Source: Enoplolaimus lenunculus (lineage: Eukaryota; Nematoda; Enoplea; Enoplida; Thoracostomopsidae). From it: DNA of 64,000 nt. A program made the translations under genes and the position numbers. The notes under the pieces are model-generated. The model worked only from the letters and a program-made list of their open reading frames with translations. It did not search any database and was not told the DNA's origin. The first letter of the stretch is position 1, and each line of letters opens with the position of its first letter. Positions 63,801-64,000 of the stretch are shown in pieces. Location: the NCBI GenBank assembly GCA_030248215.1, contig JASANG010001371.1, forward strand, positions 62,001 through 126,000, given 5' to 3'.

Positions 63801-64000
63801 GTTATTTTACAAACTGTCGTGCCGGTTCAGCGCATAACTGAAATTCAAACAACACAACCTGAAAACTTCTACAACATACTATGCAATATTCACGACAATC
63901 CTACTTCAAAACACAGTAACAAAATACAATGGATACACTCACTGTTCTCGTCAACGTTCAACTTTTCGTCTACATATTCATTCAATAACCGGCTAAACGA
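51812..64000 (-). CDS. MORC-family protein with two CW zinc fingers, C-terminal ten exons (5' end outside window)
   Basis: MORC proteins are nuclear GHKL ATPases that compact and silence chromatin; CW fingers read histone H3K4 methylation. Exons in view: 63,943-64,000 (partial); 63,622-63,736; 62,803-62,942; 62,405-62,546; 61,814-61,952; 61,350-61,483; 55,099-55,392; 53,688-54,186; 53,092-53,347; 51,812-52,107. They sum to 2,073 bases, 690 residues and TGA, with every phase matching. The first CW finger is canonical: [18 protein letters not shown], then FNKC. Next come KRRKR and a charged coiled coil ([29 protein letters not shown]). A second CW-like finger follows: [17 protein letters not shown], then RIRC; its last cysteine lies across a 5.9-kb intron. 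Its first aromatic residue is V instead of W. Then come S/Q-rich stretches, an acidic [14 protein letters not shown] and a terminal coiled coil ([20 protein letters not shown]) like that of MORC3/4. The ATPase and S5 domains should lie beyond 64,000. Confidence 0.9.
52307..52794. repeat. GCTGGGTGGC inverted-repeat element (488 bp) in the last MORC intron
   Basis: It starts GCTGGGTGGCAGAAACATGA and ends CGCTTGAGCCACCCAGC. Many ACTTAAGT words fill the interior. No clear target duplication. It is a non-autonomous DNA transposon of undecided superfamily. Confidence 0.75.
54335..54715. repeat. GGTGCAACCGG-type element, worn copy, in a MORC intron
   Basis: TTTACCGGAACCGAGTGTTA near the left and GGATATTGGAACCGGATTCG with ACCGGATACCTGATCG near the right are the same kind of words as in 11,480-11,815. 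The termini are degraded. Confidence 0.5.
56185..56608. repeat. GGTGCAACCGG element, copy 3, in the large MORC intron
   Basis: The left end AGGGTGCAACCGGAATTCCA and the right end TTCTAGTTGCACCCT are inverted repeats. GTCTTTTTTGCTAACCTTTAAGCA is partly doubled at 56,300-56,340. Two overlapping open frames of 112 and 139 codons on opposite strands are by-products of this repeat. Confidence 0.75.
57551..57826. repeat. CACACGTG palindromic element, copy 2, with TAA on both sides
   Basis: It starts AGCCCCATTCACACGTGCAA and ends CACGTGCGAATAGGGCC. TAA lies on both sides (57,548-550 and 57,827-829), which fits a PIF/Harbinger-type origin. It ends 170 bases before the start codon of the nested receptor gene and so may form part of its promoter region. 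Confidence 0.75.
57997..61153 (+). CDS. Ionotropic-glutamate-receptor-like channel (IR type), two exons, nested in a MORC intron
   Basis: The product should be a plasma-membrane ligand-gated cation channel subunit, perhaps chemosensory. Exon 1 is 57,997-59,244 (416 codons), with donor TCG|GTGAGA. Exon 2 is 60,665-61,153, after TGGTTTACAG, phase 0, ending in TAA. The total is 578 residues. There is no amino-terminal domain. Ligand lobe S1 starts near residue 24 ([12 protein letters not shown]) and includes [18 protein letters not shown]137, in [12 protein letters not shown], stands where the family has its ligand-binding arginine. TM1 is about 178-198. A 125-residue polar loop (about 200-325) replaces the usual short pore segment. 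The M3-like stretch (about 326-355) ends [12 protein letters not shown] in place of SYTANLAAFLT. S2 ends [21 protein letters not shown], and the last TM is [15 protein letters not shown]. No signal peptide is evident, so an upstream exon cannot be excluded. The family call is firm; the ligand is unknown. Confidence 0.85.
59453..59918. repeat. Minisatellite of 29-30 bp units in the receptor intron
   Basis: About fifteen units of GCTAGAGTTCCCTAATGTCC plus CTATAATTA. Units differ at a few fixed places (CCC/ACC, TCCC/CCAT), and the variants are interspersed. Confidence 0.97.
59961..60576. repeat. hAT-like non-autonomous element (616 bp) in the receptor intron
   Basis: It begins CAGGGGTGGGCGGTCTCGGT and ends GACCGAGACCTCCCATTCCTG, an imperfect inverted repeat. 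The flanks ATTAACAG (59,953-59,960) and ATTAAGAG (60,577-60,584) agree at seven of eight bases. A CAGGG start with an 8-bp duplication is typical of hAT. I see no transposase. Confidence 0.85.
63030..63355. repeat. GGTGCAACCGG-type element, worn copy, in a MORC intron
   Basis: TTCGGTTACGGTTTTATATCC, ATCCGTATCCGGTATAAACC, GGATACCGGATATTTACGG and, at the right end, ATATCCAGTCGCACTCTGG belong to the family at 11,480 and 25,108. The termini are diverged. Confidence 0.5.

Overview
The window is invertebrate animal DNA: AT-rich, with long GT-AG introns, gene families known only from metazoans (tetraspanin, CW-type MORC), and many short non-autonomous DNA transposons. The phylum cannot be fixed from sequence alone. 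An ionotropic-receptor-like gene points to a protostome. Several transposons carry runs of TTAGGC, the hexamer of nematode telomeres, but that is only a weak hint.

Four host genes lie on the minus strand and one on the plus strand. Positions 224-714 hold the first two coding exons of a tetraspanin that runs off the left edge. Positions 3,807-19,230 hold a complete mitochondrial FAD glycerol-3-phosphate dehydrogenase (GPD2): 16 coding exons, 732 residues, every junction in phase. Positions 26,562-32,772 hold a complete six-exon, 607-residue protein with an HSF-type DNA-binding domain closest in look to HSFX/HSFY. Positions 51,812-64,000 hold the 3' ten exons (690 residues) of a MORC-family protein with two CW zinc fingers; its ATPase end lies beyond the window. 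Inside the largest visible MORC intron, on the plus strand at 57,997-61,153, sits a two-exon ionotropic-glutamate-receptor-like gene.

The stretches 19.2-26.5 kb and 32.8-51.8 kb hold no gene I can support. They, and most introns, are filled with short elements of several families: palindromic 200-221 bp elements with TA duplications and many TGAGTCA motifs; elements starting GGCCCATGT with 8-bp target duplications and TTAGGC runs; GGTGCAACCGG elements; a 616-bp hAT-like element; tRNA-like SINE pieces; minisatellites and microsatellites. Nested insertions can be read directly at two places. I saw no transposase, reverse transcriptase, LTR, Polinton or other virus-like element.

The most notable points are the double-CW MORC with a receptor gene nested antisense in it, a GC-AG intron in GPD2, repeat copies flanking GPD2 exons 4-5 and HSF-like exon 5, and a tandem array whose units resemble E2F sites. 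The genes do not form a pathway; they are neighbours in a repeat-rich region.
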